Below, in pieces: positions 41,753 through 50,379 of a DNA stretch of 61,920 nucleotides. The first letter of the stretch is position 1, and every line of letters begins with the position of its first letter. The notes beneath the pieces were generated by a model. The model was not told the DNA's origin, searched no databases, and saw only the letters and a program-made list of their open reading frames with translations. This DNA comes from CAZUDI01 sp964618975 (lineage in GTDB: Bacteria; Desulfobacterota; Desulfomonilia; UBA1062): positions 1 through 61,920 of the forward strand of contig CAZUDI010000020.1 of the NCBI GenBank assembly GCA_964618975.1, given 5' to 3'. A program made the translations under genes and the position numbers.

Positions 41753-43345
41753 TTATGACGACGCCTCGACCTCCTGCGGGGTAAAGCGTTCCCGCAGCAC
41801 GTTCTTGAGGATCTTGCCGCTGGGGTTGCGCGGCAGGGTATCCGTGACCATCACCTTCTTGGGCACCTTGTAGCCGGCGAGCTCCTTGCGGCAGAAGGCG
41901 ATCACCTGCTCTGCGGTGAGCCTCTGCCCCGGGGCCGGCACCACCACGGCGGTGACCACCTCGGACCAGTAGGGATCGGGCAGGCCGATCACGGCGGCAT
42001 CGGCCACGCCCGGGCACTTGAAGAGCATGGCTTCCACCTCCTGCGAGGAGACGTTCTCGCCGCCGGATTTGATCACGTCCTTGCGGCGGTCCACGAAGTA
42101 CACATAGCCCTGATCGTCCATGCGTACCAGATCGCCGGTGTGGTGCCAGCCCCCCCGGAAGGTCTGGGCGGTCTTTTGCGGGTCCTTGTAGTACCCCAGC
42201 ATAATCGAGGGCCCGCGAGCCACCAGTTCCCCCACCTCGCCGCGGGGCACCTCGTTTTCATCGATGCCGAAGACCCTGAGCTCGAGCGGCAGGTGTGCTC
42301 GGCCGATGGAGTCGGGCCGCGCATCGAAGTCGGCGGGCAGAAGCGTGGTGCCCAGGGGGCTCATCTCGGTCTGCCCGTAGTAGTTCATGAAGCCCGCCTG
42401 CGGCAGGAGCCCCTTCCATTTCTCGATCACGGCCGGCGGCGCCAGCGAACCGAAGATGATGCAGGTCTTAAGCGAGGTCAGGTCGTAGGTCTCGAAATCC
42501 GGCATGAAGGGCAGCGCGGCGTAGAGTGCCGGCGGCCATACCCAGAAGGTGAGCTTCTCGCCCTGGGTGAGTTCCAGAATCTCCTGGGGGTTGGGGGCGT
42601 ACTCCAGCACCGTGGTCGCACCCAGGGCCACGGAGGTTACGAAGAGATACATGGCCGCCACGTGGTAGAGCGGGATGCCGCCGATGAGACGGTCAACGGG
42701 ACGGACCCCCAGGTCGCACAGGGCGCTCATGACGTCCATATAGAAGTTGAGATGTGAATTCAACACCCCCTTGGGCAGGGACTCCGTGCCGGAGGTATAG
42801 AGGAGCAGCGCCGGATCATAGGCTTCAATGACCACCTCGGGCTCGCTGGCGGGTCTTCCGGTGTGCCAGAGGTGCTCGATATTCATCCAGTCTTCAGGCA
42901 CATCGCCCCCGGAGAGATTGATGTACCCATAGGTCTCGACCCCCTTGAGCGCCGGAATCACCGGCAGCACGTTCGCAATCAGGGTGTCTTCCACGAAAAA
43001 CACCTTGGGCTCACTGTGATTGATGATGTAGCGGATCTCCTCGCCCTTGAGCATGAAGTTCAGCGGGGTGATGATGGCCCCCAGCTTGAGCAGCGCCCAC
43101 CAGTAGATGATAAAGGCATCGCAGTTGTGCGACATGATGGCTGCGCGGTCCCCTTTGGACAAACCCAGGGCCTTGAGACCGTCACAACACCGGTTCACCG
43201 CGGCGTTGAACTCCTGGTAGGTAAACGACTTGTCCCTGAATACAAAGGCCTGTCGATTGGGTGTGCGCGCGGTGGTGCGGGTGAGCATGTCCCCCAGGCA
43301 GGCCCGTCTGACAACATTGTGTCCGAAACTACTCAGTCCATCCAT
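41753..43345 (-). CDS. Acyl-CoA ligase (AMP-dependent synthetase family)
   Basis: A 530-residue adenylate-forming enzyme activating a carboxylic acid to its CoA thioester. The AMP-binding P-loop motif is LLYTSGTESLPKGVLNSH (residues ~175-192). The A5 YYGQTEMS motif and A7/A8 region TGDLVRMDDQGYVYFVDRRKD follow, and the C-terminal catalytic lysine lies in PRNPSGKILKN. It resembles the medium-chain/aromatic/steroid-acid ligases (FadD-like) rather than long-chain synthetases. It is the last gene of the operon, 523 bp beyond the MaoC gene, the largest spacing in the cluster, so it may also have its own promoter. The substrate is unknown. Confidence 0.9.
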   Translation of the reverse strand: MDGLSSFGHNVVRRACLGDMLTRTTARTPNRQAFVFRDKSFTYQEFNAAVNRCCDGLKALGLSKGDRAAIMSHNCDAFIIYWWALLKLGAIITPLNFMLKGEEIRYIINHSEPKVFFVEDTLIANVLPVIPALKGVETYGYINLSGGDVPEDWMNIEHLWHTGRPASEPEVVIEAYDPALLLYTSGTESLPKGVLNSHLNFYMDVMSALCDLGVRPVDRLIGGIPLYHVAAMYLFVTSVALGATTVLEYAPNPQEILELTQGEKLTFWVWPPALYAALPFMPDFETYDLTSLKTCIIFGSLAPPAVIEKWKGLLPQAGFMNYYGQTEMSPLGTTLLPADFDARPDSIGRAHLPLELRVFGIDENEVPRGEVGELVARGPSIMLGYYKDPQKTAQTFRGGWHHTGDLVRMDDQGYVYFVDRRKDVIKSGGENVSSQEVEAMLFKCPGVADAAVIGLPDPYWSEVVTAVVVPAPGQRLTAEQVIAFCRKELAGYKVPKKVMVTDTLPRNPSGKILKNVLRERFTPQEVEASS

Positions 43346-43588
43346 GCCTTTCCTCCTTCGTATTACTCACGCCCACCGAGGCAGGACACCCCGGGGATCA
43401 TCACATTCTATACATGCCCCTCTCTGCTGAGACCGGTTGCACCTCAGGTATCCGCAGATGCCTCCTCACCGCTGACGACGTTCACGGCCGCCTGTTTTTG
43501 TGTGTGCCGGCCACAGGCCGTCTATCAGGGGCATGACATGACAAGCCCTGGTCACTCCCTGATGCTGGTTTTCGAGTAAAGGCGCATC

Positions 43589-43656
43589 ATGGGTATGAAT
43601 CCCCGGGCAAGCTTATGACCCTCCTTGCCGCTGCAAGCAGCGGTTAATTCGACCCT
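43589..43656 (+). repeat. Dispersed 69-bp palindromic element, copy F (reference copy)
   Basis: A 68-bp element, plus orientation, from ATGGGTATGAATCCCC to TTCGACCCT. The left arm (ATGGGT..GAATCCCCG) and the complement of the right arm (ATGGGTCGAATTCCCCGC in the best copies) match over about 14 of 18 positions. Thus the whole unit can fold as one long hairpin around a CTTGCCGCTGCAAG core. Six copies are 68-70 bp and two are shortened. Confidence 0.85.
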
Positions 43657-43750
43657 CTGGTGCTTAAAGAAGGGCCCGGAGAAGACAAGTACCGGTTCAT
43701 TGCCACCGCAACCGGCGACAATGAACCGCCAAGCAACAAAACCCCTAACC

Positions 43751-43819
43751 ATGGGGATGAATCCCCGGGCAAGCCCTGAACATCCATTGACGCCCGCAAG
43801 CCTCTGGAGTTCGACCCAT
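43751..43819 (+). repeat. Dispersed 69-bp palindromic element, copy G
   Basis: A 69-bp copy only 94 bp after copy F and in the same orientation, from ATGGGGATGAATCCCC to GAGTTCGACCCAT. Its centre is more divergent. The 523-bp gap between the acyl-CoA ligase and MaoC genes holds these two copies and no other gene. Confidence 0.8.
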
Positions 43820-43868
43820 AGCGAATAAAGGGCATTTCACCTCATTGCATTCACACCATATAAGGACA

Positions 43869-44264
43869 CTACAATGAAATATCGGCCTGCGTCATGGTGA
43901 GAACCTCCACGCCGTCCTGGTTGGTCACCCTGATGTCGAGCTGGGCCTTTGAGCCTTCGACCTTACTAACTTTTGCCTCGGTGGTGACGGTATCCTCGAG
44001 GTGCACGGGGGCGGCAAAGCGACACTTGAGCCGTTTGAGCGCCCCCGGGTCGCCGCTCCAGTCGGTGACCGACTTGGCCACGAAGCCCAGGGTGCACAGG
44101 CCGTGCAGAATCACCCCCCCCAGTCCCACCAGCTTGCCGAACTCGGGATCGATGTGAATGGGATTGAAATCACCGGAGGCGCCCGCATAGTAGACGGTCC
44201 GGTACCTGTCCACCACCTCTTGGGCCGTGAACGTGTCGCCGAGCTTGATCTGCCTGTCTGCCAT
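43869..44264 (-). CDS. MaoC-like enoyl-CoA hydratase, catalytic-type subunit
   Basis: A 131-residue single hot-dog protein. The hydratase 2 motif is complete: YAGASGDFNPIHIDPEFGK with the catalytic Asp and His (DFNPIH), near residues 27-45, and GVILHGLCTLGFV follows. It should hydrate an enoyl-CoA. The next gene upstream encodes a second hot-dog protein of the MaoC N-terminal type, 10 bp away. The same pairing is known for heteromeric steroid side-chain hydratases (ChsH1 with the ChsH2 N-terminal domain), so the two probably form one enzyme. Confidence 0.9.
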   Translation of the reverse strand: MADRQIKLGDTFTAQEVVDRYRTVYYAGASGDFNPIHIDPEFGKLVGLGGVILHGLCTLGFVAKSVTDWSGDPGALKRLKCRFAAPVHLEDTVTTEAKVSKVEGSKAQLDIRVTNQDGVEVLTMTQADISL

Positions 44265-44274
44265 GATATCCTCC

Positions 44275-44715
44275 CTAACCTTTGCGGATAACGAAGGTGA
44301 ACCTGGACTTGCAGACCACCTCGCCCTTCTGGTTCCTGCTCGTGCCCTCCAGGGTCACGGCATCCAGCTTCTCCTTGTTGCGGATATCGGCGATGACCCC
44401 CTCGGAGGTGATCGTATCACCGGGCCTGACCACCTGCAGGAACTCGAATTCCTGCTCCCCATGCACGAGCATGGCCATGTTGAGGTTCAGCTCGGGGTCC
44501 AGGAAGAAGGGTTCCGCCAGCATGCCGGCGTAGACCACCGCGAAGGTGGGCGGGGCGATAAGGCCACCGTACTTTGAGCCCTTGGCAAACTCGTCGTCCA
44601 GATAGTGCGGGTCCTCGTTCTTGATGGCCCGGGCATACTCCTTGAGTTTCTCCTTGCCAACCTCATAGACCAGGGGGCCGTACGTCTTACCGATGAAGCG
44701 TGCGTCAACCGACAT
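44275..44715 (-). CDS. MaoC N-terminal-type (FAS1-like) dehydratase, partner subunit
   Basis: A 146-residue hot-dog protein of the MaoC_dehydrat_N type. It has the YARAIKNEDPHYLDDEFAK segment and the following GLIAPPTFAVVYAGM helix typical of the structural half of two-domain hydratases. The catalytic motif is only partly kept (EDPHY in place of GDxNPIH), so it likely binds the acyl-CoA tail while the neighbouring MaoC subunit catalyses. The start is the ATG at 44,715 after AGGAGGGGAGTGCAT. It lies 13 bp from the acyl-CoA dehydrogenase gene upstream. Confidence 0.88.
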   Translation of the reverse strand: MSVDARFIGKTYGPLVYEVGKEKLKEYARAIKNEDPHYLDDEFAKGSKYGGLIAPPTFAVVYAGMLAEPFFLDPELNLNMAMLVHGEQEFEFLQVVRPGDTITSEGVIADIRNKEKLDAVTLEGTSRNQKGEVVCKSRFTFVIRKG

Positions 44716-44728
44716 ATGCACTCCCCTC

Positions 44729-45886
44729 CTAACGCTGGACAAATTTGTCCAGTTCGTTGCCCGCGATGATGGTACGCTGGACCTCGGTCGTGCCCTCGTA
44801 AATCTCGCCGAAACGGGCATCCCGGTAGAGCCTTTCGATGTCCGTGCCCTTCAGATAGCCGTGGCCGGCGAAGATCTGCATGGCCCAGTTGGCCACCTTG
44901 GTGGCACCCTCACCGGCGAAGAGCTTGGCGCACGAGGCGATGATCTCGGCCTCGGGCTCGTCATGGTCAAAGGCCCAGGCCGCTCTTAGCGCCAGGGTGC
45001 GCCCCAGATCGTTGTTGGTAAACATGTCGGCCAACTTAAAGCCCACCTCCTGGAATTTCCCGATGGTCCTGCCCGAGGCCTTCTTGGACTTGGCATGCTG
45101 GGTGGCCTTCTCCATACAGGCGCTCCCGATGCCCACGCACAATGCTGCCACGCCGATCCGGCCCAACTCGAGCACCCGGCAGACTTGCGCCAGGCCGTTG
45201 CCGGGCGTATCCCCGACGATCGCGAGCGCCTCGCAGTCCGTAAGGCTCAAGGAGGCCACCGGCGCCCCGCGCACACCCATGGTGTCCAGCGGTTCCCCAA
45301 TGGTAAGCCCCTTGGCCACCTTCTCCACGATGAACAGGCTCATCCCGCCTTCGGCGCCCTTTTCACTCTTGGCGAGCACCAGCAGAATATCCGCGATCGG
45401 TGCGTTTAGCACCAGATTCTTCTCCCCATTGAGCACCCAGCTGTCACCCCGGCGCTCGGCCGTGGTGGCGATATCCTTAAGGTCGCTTCCGGCCTCTTCC
45501 TCGGAATACGCCAGCGCCCCCACCAGGGAGGCCTGTTTCAGCCCGGGCAGATAGCGCTCCTTCTGCGCAGCCGACCCGTACAGGTTCAGAGTGGCGCCGC
45601 ACAGAAAGATGCTGGAGCGGGCCGCGAGATAGGTGGAAGCACAGGCCTTGGCGAGTTCCTCGCCGGCCACATAGTGACTCACCATGGCAAGGCGCTCCCC
45701 GTTGAGACCGGCGGCCAGCAGGTTGGCCTGGCCGAGTTTGCGGAGGTTCTCCCGCACGAACTCCCCCACTTCCGTGCGCGAGCACCCGTCGAGGGCCATG
45801 GCCCGGGGGGCGATCTCGCTCGCAGCGAACTGTGCCATTTCGGTCTGAAGCTTCTTTTCGTCTTGTGTCAATTCATAATCAATCAT
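44729..45886 (-). CDS. Acyl-CoA dehydrogenase (with catalytic glutamate)
   Basis: A 385-residue FAD enzyme introducing an alpha-beta double bond in an acyl-CoA. The FAD-binding region LVGALAYSEEEAGSDLKDI and the C-terminal ACAD signature region are present. The catalytic Glu sits in EIYEGTTEVQRTI near residue 367, as in medium- and short-chain enzymes. The Q-x-F-x-G hallmark is changed to QIFAGHGYLKGTDIERLYRDAR, which is normal. Directly upstream is a second acyl-CoA dehydrogenase that lacks this Glu. Such pairs form alpha2beta2 heterotetramers in steroid degradation (FadE28-29, ChsE4-5), so a heteromer is likely. 12-bp spacing. Confidence 0.92.
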   Translation of the reverse strand: MIDYELTQDEKKLQTEMAQFAASEIAPRAMALDGCSRTEVGEFVRENLRKLGQANLLAAGLNGERLAMVSHYVAGEELAKACASTYLAARSSIFLCGATLNLYGSAAQKERYLPGLKQASLVGALAYSEEEAGSDLKDIATTAERRGDSWVLNGEKNLVLNAPIADILLVLAKSEKGAEGGMSLFIVEKVAKGLTIGEPLDTMGVRGAPVASLSLTDCEALAIVGDTPGNGLAQVCRVLELGRIGVAALCVGIGSACMEKATQHAKSKKASGRTIGKFQEVGFKLADMFTNNDLGRTLALRAAWAFDHDEPEAEIIASCAKLFAGEGATKVANWAMQIFAGHGYLKGTDIERLYRDARFGEIYEGTTEVQRTIIAGNELDKFVQR

Positions 45887-45898
45887 GATGAGACCTCC

Positions 45899-47047
45899 TT
45901 ACATGAGCATGAGTCGTGAGACGATCATCCGCATGATGTCGGATGTGCCACCGCCGATGGTGCCCAGTCGCGCGTCGCGGTAGTTGCGCTCCACCGGGTA
46001 CTCATGCATGAATCCGTAACCACCGTGAACCATCACCGCATCGGTGGCCATATTGCAGCCCTCGTCACCCACATACATCTTGTTCACCGCAGCCAGCAAC
46101 GGATTGAGCATCTGTCCGTTGTCCTTGGACGAGGCCACGCGGTAGATGGCCAGCCTGGCCGCCTCGGCGAAGACCTTCATACTGGCGATACGGTGCTGGA
46201 TGGCCTGGAACTCCCGGATGGGGCGGTTGAACTGATAGCGTTCGTTGGCATAGCGGCCGCACACCTCGAGCATGTAGAGGGCCGAGCCCAGAAACGGCGA
46301 CAGCAGCGTGCAGCGATCCCACTCCACCGAACTCAGGGCCATGGGCCACCCCTGAAATTCACCGCCCAGACAATTCTCCAGCGGCACCTCGCAGTCCTCC
46401 AGGATCACCTCGGAGGTCGTGGAGCATTTGCAGCCCATCTTGTGGAAAGGCTGGCTGGTGGAGTAACCCGGAAAACCCTTCTCTACGATGAAACAGGTGA
46501 TGCCTTCATGCTTCTTGGCCTTGTCCAGAGAGGCATACAGCACACACACATCCGCCACCGGGGCGTTGGTGATAAAGGTCTTGACCCCGTTGAGGATATA
46601 GCGGTCGCCCTTCTTGACCGCCGTGGCCCGCATGGAGGCGGCGTCGGAGCCAGCCCCGGGCTCGGTGAGTCCCATGCACCCGATCCACTCGCCCGTGGCA
46701 AGCTTGGGGATATACTTCTGGCGCTGCTCGGCATTGCCGAAGGAGTTGAGTGTCGCGGCGCACAGGTAGGTGTGGGCCCCCAGCGAGAGCAGGTGGCCGC
46801 CATCGACGCCGGCGTGTCCCAGGGCCTCGCCTGCCAGGCAGCAGGAGACGATGTCCGCACCTGCACCACCCAGTTCCTCGGGGAACGGCAGGCCCAGGAG
46901 CCCCATCTCCCCCAGCTTGCGCCACACCTCCCGGTTGAACTCTCCATTGAGATCCGCATCCTCGCACAGCGGGGCGATCTCTTCCTTGCCATACCGGTAA
47001 ACGGTGTCCCTGAACATTCTCTGTTCGTCCGTGAGCGTAAAATCCAT
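45899..47047 (-). CDS. Acyl-CoA dehydrogenase (IGGGT type, paired subunit)
   Basis: A 382-residue acyl-CoA dehydrogenase with intact MGLTEPGAGSDAASMRATA and NGVKTFITNA FAD/substrate motifs and a MVHGGYGFMHEYPVERNYRDAR end. At the position of the usual catalytic Glu (YEGT) it has IGGGTSDIM. The alternative base position used by isovaleryl-type enzymes reads EWDR, so catalysis by this subunit alone is uncertain. It precedes the Glu-containing dehydrogenase by 12 bp, suggesting one heteromeric enzyme. 21 bp separate it from the DUF35 gene upstream. Confidence 0.92.
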   Translation of the reverse strand: MDFTLTDEQRMFRDTVYRYGKEEIAPLCEDADLNGEFNREVWRKLGEMGLLGLPFPEELGGAGADIVSCCLAGEALGHAGVDGGHLLSLGAHTYLCAATLNSFGNAEQRQKYIPKLATGEWIGCMGLTEPGAGSDAASMRATAVKKGDRYILNGVKTFITNAPVADVCVLYASLDKAKKHEGITCFIVEKGFPGYSTSQPFHKMGCKCSTTSEVILEDCEVPLENCLGGEFQGWPMALSSVEWDRCTLLSPFLGSALYMLEVCGRYANERYQFNRPIREFQAIQHRIASMKVFAEAARLAIYRVASSKDNGQMLNPLLAAVNKMYVGDEGCNMATDAVMVHGGYGFMHEYPVERNYRDARLGTIGGGTSDIMRMIVSRLMLM

Positions 47048-47068
47048 GTTTGAGAACCTCCTTAAGGT

Positions 47069-47539
47069 CTACTTCACTGGCTCAAAATACTTGATATCAA
47101 GGATGTGCCCCTGTTTGGCTTCCTTCCACACGGCCCGCACGCGCATGCCGTTTTTGACCGTGCGGCGCACCTCGGCATCATCCGAAAGATCCATGCCGCC
47201 CACGAGGTGCAGGAAGTTGGAGTCGGTGTTGTCGAGACGGATCAGGGCCCCGATGAAGGGCGGTTTGGTGGGCATGCCGAAGTACTCGTAATTGGTCAGC
47301 GCCCAGGCGACGAGCTCGCCCTCCTGGGAGACCTCCACCCATTCGCTGACCTCGTCGAAACATCGCGAACAGAACGAGCGCGCCGGCACCAGCACGCGTC
47401 CGCACTTGGAACAGCGAGTCCCGTAGATCTTCCCTTCCTTGAAACCGTCGAAAAACCGGGTCCAGGTGGGTCCATAGGCCAGCTCGTAGGGGATGGACAC
47501 CTCGCTGGTCACGATATCATAATCGAGTTTCTTGCTCAT
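47069..47539 (-). CDS. DUF35 (Zn-ribbon/OB-fold) thiolase partner, fourth gene of module 2
   Basis: A 156-residue protein. A rubredoxin-like Zn ribbon (CSKCGRVLVPARSFCSRC, residues ~46-65) is followed by an OB fold (VEVSQEGELVAWALTNYEYFG, GALIRLDNTDSNFLHLV, GMRVRAVWKEAKQGHILDIKYFEP). DUF35 proteins bind thiolases and similar enzymes as acyl-CoA-handling partners (BbsA, ChsH2 C-terminal domain). It is the second of two DUF35 genes behind a thiolase pair, giving a thiolase-thiolase-DUF35-DUF35 block. The ATG at 47,539 is used. Confidence 0.92.
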   Translation of the reverse strand: MSKKLDYDIVTSEVSIPYELAYGPTWTRFFDGFKEGKIYGTRCSKCGRVLVPARSFCSRCFDEVSEWVEVSQEGELVAWALTNYEYFGMPTKPPFIGALIRLDNTDSNFLHLVGGMDLSDDAEVRRTVKNGMRVRAVWKEAKQGHILDIKYFEPVK

Positions 47540-47567
47540 GACGTCTTCCCTCTATTCCCCCGCATCT

Positions 47568-48032
47568 TCAGGCCACGGGTTCAAAATATCGGATGTCCAG
47601 CATCCGGCCCTGCTTGTCGGCGTTCCAGACGGCCTTCAGCCGCATACCCCGCCTCAGGCTCGACCGCACCTTGGCCACGTCGCTGGTCTCGATGCCGCCG
47701 AGGAGGTGCAGAAAATCGCCGTCGGTCCCGTCGATGCGGATCAGGGCCGTGATGACCGGGCCTTGGGCCGGGGCCCCGAAATAGGGCCGGTCGCTCCAGG
47801 TCCAGGAAACCAGCTGCCCCTTAGGTTCGACCTCCACCCACTCGAGCTCGCTGGCCCGGCAGTGCGGGCAGAAGGAGCGTGCCGGCAGCAGCACCTTGCC
47901 GCAGGCCGGGCAGCGCGTCGCGAGCAGCTTCTCCTCCTTGAGGGCGGCGTAAAACCGCGTATAGGTCTCCCCGGCCGCAAACTTGTGGGGAAGCCTGAGT
48001 ATGTTTTCCATGGTCTTGTAGTCCTTGCTCAT
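47568..48032 (-). CDS. DUF35 (Zn-ribbon/OB-fold) thiolase partner, third gene of module 2
   Basis: A 154-residue protein with a Zn ribbon (CPACGKVLLPARSFCPHCR) and an OB fold (VEVEPKGQLVSWTWSDRPYFG, TALIRIDGTDGDFLHLL, GMRLKAVWNADKQGRMLDIRYFEP). It is about half identical by eye to the next DUF35 protein, so the two arose by duplication but have separate surfaces. Its start codon is 2 bp beyond the stop of the Cys-containing thiolase, which suggests translational coupling and a direct complex with that enzyme. Confidence 0.92.
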   Translation of the reverse strand: MSKDYKTMENILRLPHKFAAGETYTRFYAALKEEKLLATRCPACGKVLLPARSFCPHCRASELEWVEVEPKGQLVSWTWSDRPYFGAPAQGPVITALIRIDGTDGDFLHLLGGIETSDVAKVRSSLRRGMRLKAVWNADKQGRMLDIRYFEPVA

Positions 48033-48034
48033 CT

Positions 48035-49204
48035 CTACCCCCTCTCGGCGCCCAGGATCATGACGCCGTTGTACTGGTCCACCCCGCCCATGGCATGGGC
48101 CAGCGCTAGCCGGGCCCCGGGGATCTGATGCGCCCCGGCCTGGTTGGTCACCTGCATGGCCGCCTCGGCCACCCGGTTCAGACCGGTGGCTCCGATGGGG
48201 TTGGAGCACAGGGTTCCGCCCGAAGGGTCGCAGGGCAGCTCACCGTTGCGTGAGAAGACCCCCTTGAGGGTCAGATCGCAGGCCTGGCCGAAATCGCAGA
48301 ACCCGAAGCACTCGTAATAGAGCAGTTCCTGGAAGGTGAACGGGTTGTAGACCTCGGCCACATCGAGCTCCTTCCGAGGATTGGTGATGCCGGCCATCTT
48401 GTAGGCCTGTTTGGCGGCGTCGATGGCGCACTGCCAGTAGACCTTATCCGAGTCCCCAAACCAATACTCCTCGCCCGCATACCCCAGCCCGCGCACCCAG
48501 GCTGCGGGCAGACCAAGTTGCTTGGCCTTCTTTTCGGAGGCCATCAGCATGGCGCAGGCGCCGTCCGAATTGGGGCACACGTCCCACAGCCGCACCGGAT
48601 AGGTGATGATGCGGGCGTTATTCACGTCTTCTTCCGTGAGCTTCTGCTTGATATGGGCATAGGGGTTGTCGAAGGCGTCGTCGTGGTGATCGATGGACAG
48701 ACGCGTGGCCGCCTCGCGCACCTTCTCCGCGGGGATACCGAAGCGCACCGACCATTCCTGGGACTGCATGGAGAAGATCCCCGGCGCCCCGGAGATGAAA
48801 TAGCGCTGATAGAAGGGCTCGAGGATGCTGGTCATGGTGGCCTGCGAGTCGCCCTCGTTCATCTTCTCCGAACCCACCACCAGCACGAGATCGGCCATAC
48901 CGGAACTGATCCAGTAATAGCCGGTCATGGCCAGTGAAATGCCCGTGGAGCCGCAGGTCTCGGTCTTGAGCAGGGGCTTGCCCACCAGGCCGAGCACCTC
49001 GGCGAAATAGAAATGCGTCAGGGCCACACCCTCCATCATGGAGGGCATGGTGCCGTAGACCACGCCTTCGACATCGGCGGGGTCGATACCGGTGGAGGCA
49101 AAGAGCCGGTCGATGGCCTCCTTGACGAGGTCGGGATAGTTGACGTCGAAACGCCGGCCGTGATTGGTCTGTCCCGATCCGATGATTGCAACTGGATTTC
49201 CCAT
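48035..49204 (-). CDS. SCP2/thiolase-family protein with nucleophilic Cys
   Basis: A 389-residue thiolase-fold protein. The nucleophile motif TETCGSTGIS carries Cys84, the only one of the four thiolase-like proteins here that keeps it. At the position of the classical GHP motif it has CSNPIGATGLNRVAEAAM (His replaced by Asn), a feature of the SCP2-thiolase/aldolase branch. It may cleave a 3-keto- or 3-hydroxyacyl-CoA together with the DUF35 protein starting 2 bp downstream. The paired thiolase-like gene lies 9 bp upstream. The precise reaction (thiolysis or retro-aldol) cannot be read from the sequence. Confidence 0.9.
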   Translation of the reverse strand: MGNPVAIIGSGQTNHGRRFDVNYPDLVKEAIDRLFASTGIDPADVEGVVYGTMPSMMEGVALTHFYFAEVLGLVGKPLLKTETCGSTGISLAMTGYYWISSGMADLVLVVGSEKMNEGDSQATMTSILEPFYQRYFISGAPGIFSMQSQEWSVRFGIPAEKVREAATRLSIDHHDDAFDNPYAHIKQKLTEEDVNNARIITYPVRLWDVCPNSDGACAMLMASEKKAKQLGLPAAWVRGLGYAGEEYWFGDSDKVYWQCAIDAAKQAYKMAGITNPRKELDVAEVYNPFTFQELLYYECFGFCDFGQACDLTLKGVFSRNGELPCDPSGGTLCSNPIGATGLNRVAEAAMQVTNQAGAHQIPGARLALAHAMGGVDQYNGVMILGAERG

Positions 49205-49213
49205 ACTCTCCTC

Positions 49214-50359
49214 CTAACTTCCCACGATGGCCACGGCATGGCACTGCCCGGCGAAGCCGTGGGTCCCGTGGGCGAGCGCCGTCTTCACCTCCCGATCGAC
49301 CTGATGCTCGCCGGCCTGCCCGCGAACCTGCAGCACACACTCGGCCAGCCGGTAGAGCCCGCGGGACATGTAGGGATTCAGGGCCAGCACCCCGCCCGAG
49401 GCGTTGACCGGAATACGGCCCTTAATGCCCGTCTGACCGCTCTCCACGAAGCTGCCGCCCTGGCCCTTGCCGCACAGACCGAGGTCTTCACACCACAGGA
49501 GTTCCTGAAAGGCATACGGCTCACAGACCTCGGCCAGGTCGATCTCGCGGGCCGGATCCGTGATGCCGGCCATGTCGTAGGCCCGCTTGGCCGCGGTCGC
49601 AAGCTGCCCGTCGAGCAGATCGCGGTCGCCCAGGAAGAAACGGTCGATTGAGGAGCTATACCCCTTGAACCATACCGGCTTGTCCGTGAGTTTGAGGGCC
49701 TTCTCTTCGCTCGCCAGCAGCATGGCCACGAAACCCTCCGATTGGGGGGCACACTCCAGGGCATGCAGGGGATCATTCACCACCGGGGAGGCGAGCACCT
49801 CGTCCACGCTGAGGCGTTTCTTGACGTGGGCATAGGGATTGCAGAGCGCATTGCCCAGATTCTTGACCACCACCTGGGCACACTGCTCGTCGGTTACCCC
49901 GCTGCGCTCCATGTACTCGCGCTTCTGGATAGCCGCCGCCACGGTTTCGTTCAGGCCCACCTGCCGCTGATAGAAGGGATCGGTGAAGAGGTGGGTGATC
50001 GTGTCGTCAGGCGGGTGTTCCGAGCCCTTGCAGACGGCCAGGACCAGCGCCGTATCGTAGTTGCCGGTCATGATGCGCATGACCGCGTACATGAAGGCAA
50101 ACAGCGATTCCCCGTCCTGTCGGGAGCCGTTCTTCAGAAAGGCCGCGCCGGCGTCCCAGTAGTAGGCATTCGCACAGGACAACCCACTGTGAAAGACGTC
50201 CGAGGAGGCACTGATCACCGTGCCGACCTCTTCCCGGGACACACCGGCCTTGTCCAGGCACTCCCGGGAGACCCGGAAGACCTGGTCCAGGAAATTCTCG
50301 CTGGATGGACCGCCGGGGCCCATGGCAACGTCAACGATTCCGATTCGTTTCATGTTCAT
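49214..50359 (-). CDS. SCP2/thiolase-fold protein lacking the nucleophilic Cys
   Basis: A 381-residue thiolase-fold protein. In the nucleophile region it reads KNGSRQDGESLFAFM with no Cys, and at the GHP position LALNPYMSRG with Asn for His. The fold hallmarks remain (VNASGGVLALNP, AFQELLWCEDLGLC, GEHQVDREVKTALAHG). It is therefore unlikely to be a normal thiolase; it could be a retro-aldolase like Ltp2 or a structural subunit for the next gene product. It lies 20 bp from the CoA-transferase beta gene upstream and 9 bp from the partner thiolase. Confidence 0.88.
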   Translation of the reverse strand: MNMKRIGIVDVAMGPGGPSSENFLDQVFRVSRECLDKAGVSREEVGTVISASSDVFHSGLSCANAYYWDAGAAFLKNGSRQDGESLFAFMYAVMRIMTGNYDTALVLAVCKGSEHPPDDTITHLFTDPFYQRQVGLNETVAAAIQKREYMERSGVTDEQCAQVVVKNLGNALCNPYAHVKKRLSVDEVLASPVVNDPLHALECAPQSEGFVAMLLASEEKALKLTDKPVWFKGYSSSIDRFFLGDRDLLDGQLATAAKRAYDMAGITDPAREIDLAEVCEPYAFQELLWCEDLGLCGKGQGGSFVESGQTGIKGRIPVNASGGVLALNPYMSRGLYRLAECVLQVRGQAGEHQVDREVKTALAHGTHGFAGQCHAVAIVGS

Positions 50360-50379
50360 TGCCCTCCTTGTCCTGGGGC

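Noticed and set aside
43552..43752. Small minus-strand open frame across copies F and G
   Set aside because: Its translation is made of the palindromic element and intergenic DNA; no ribosome binding site or homologous pattern.
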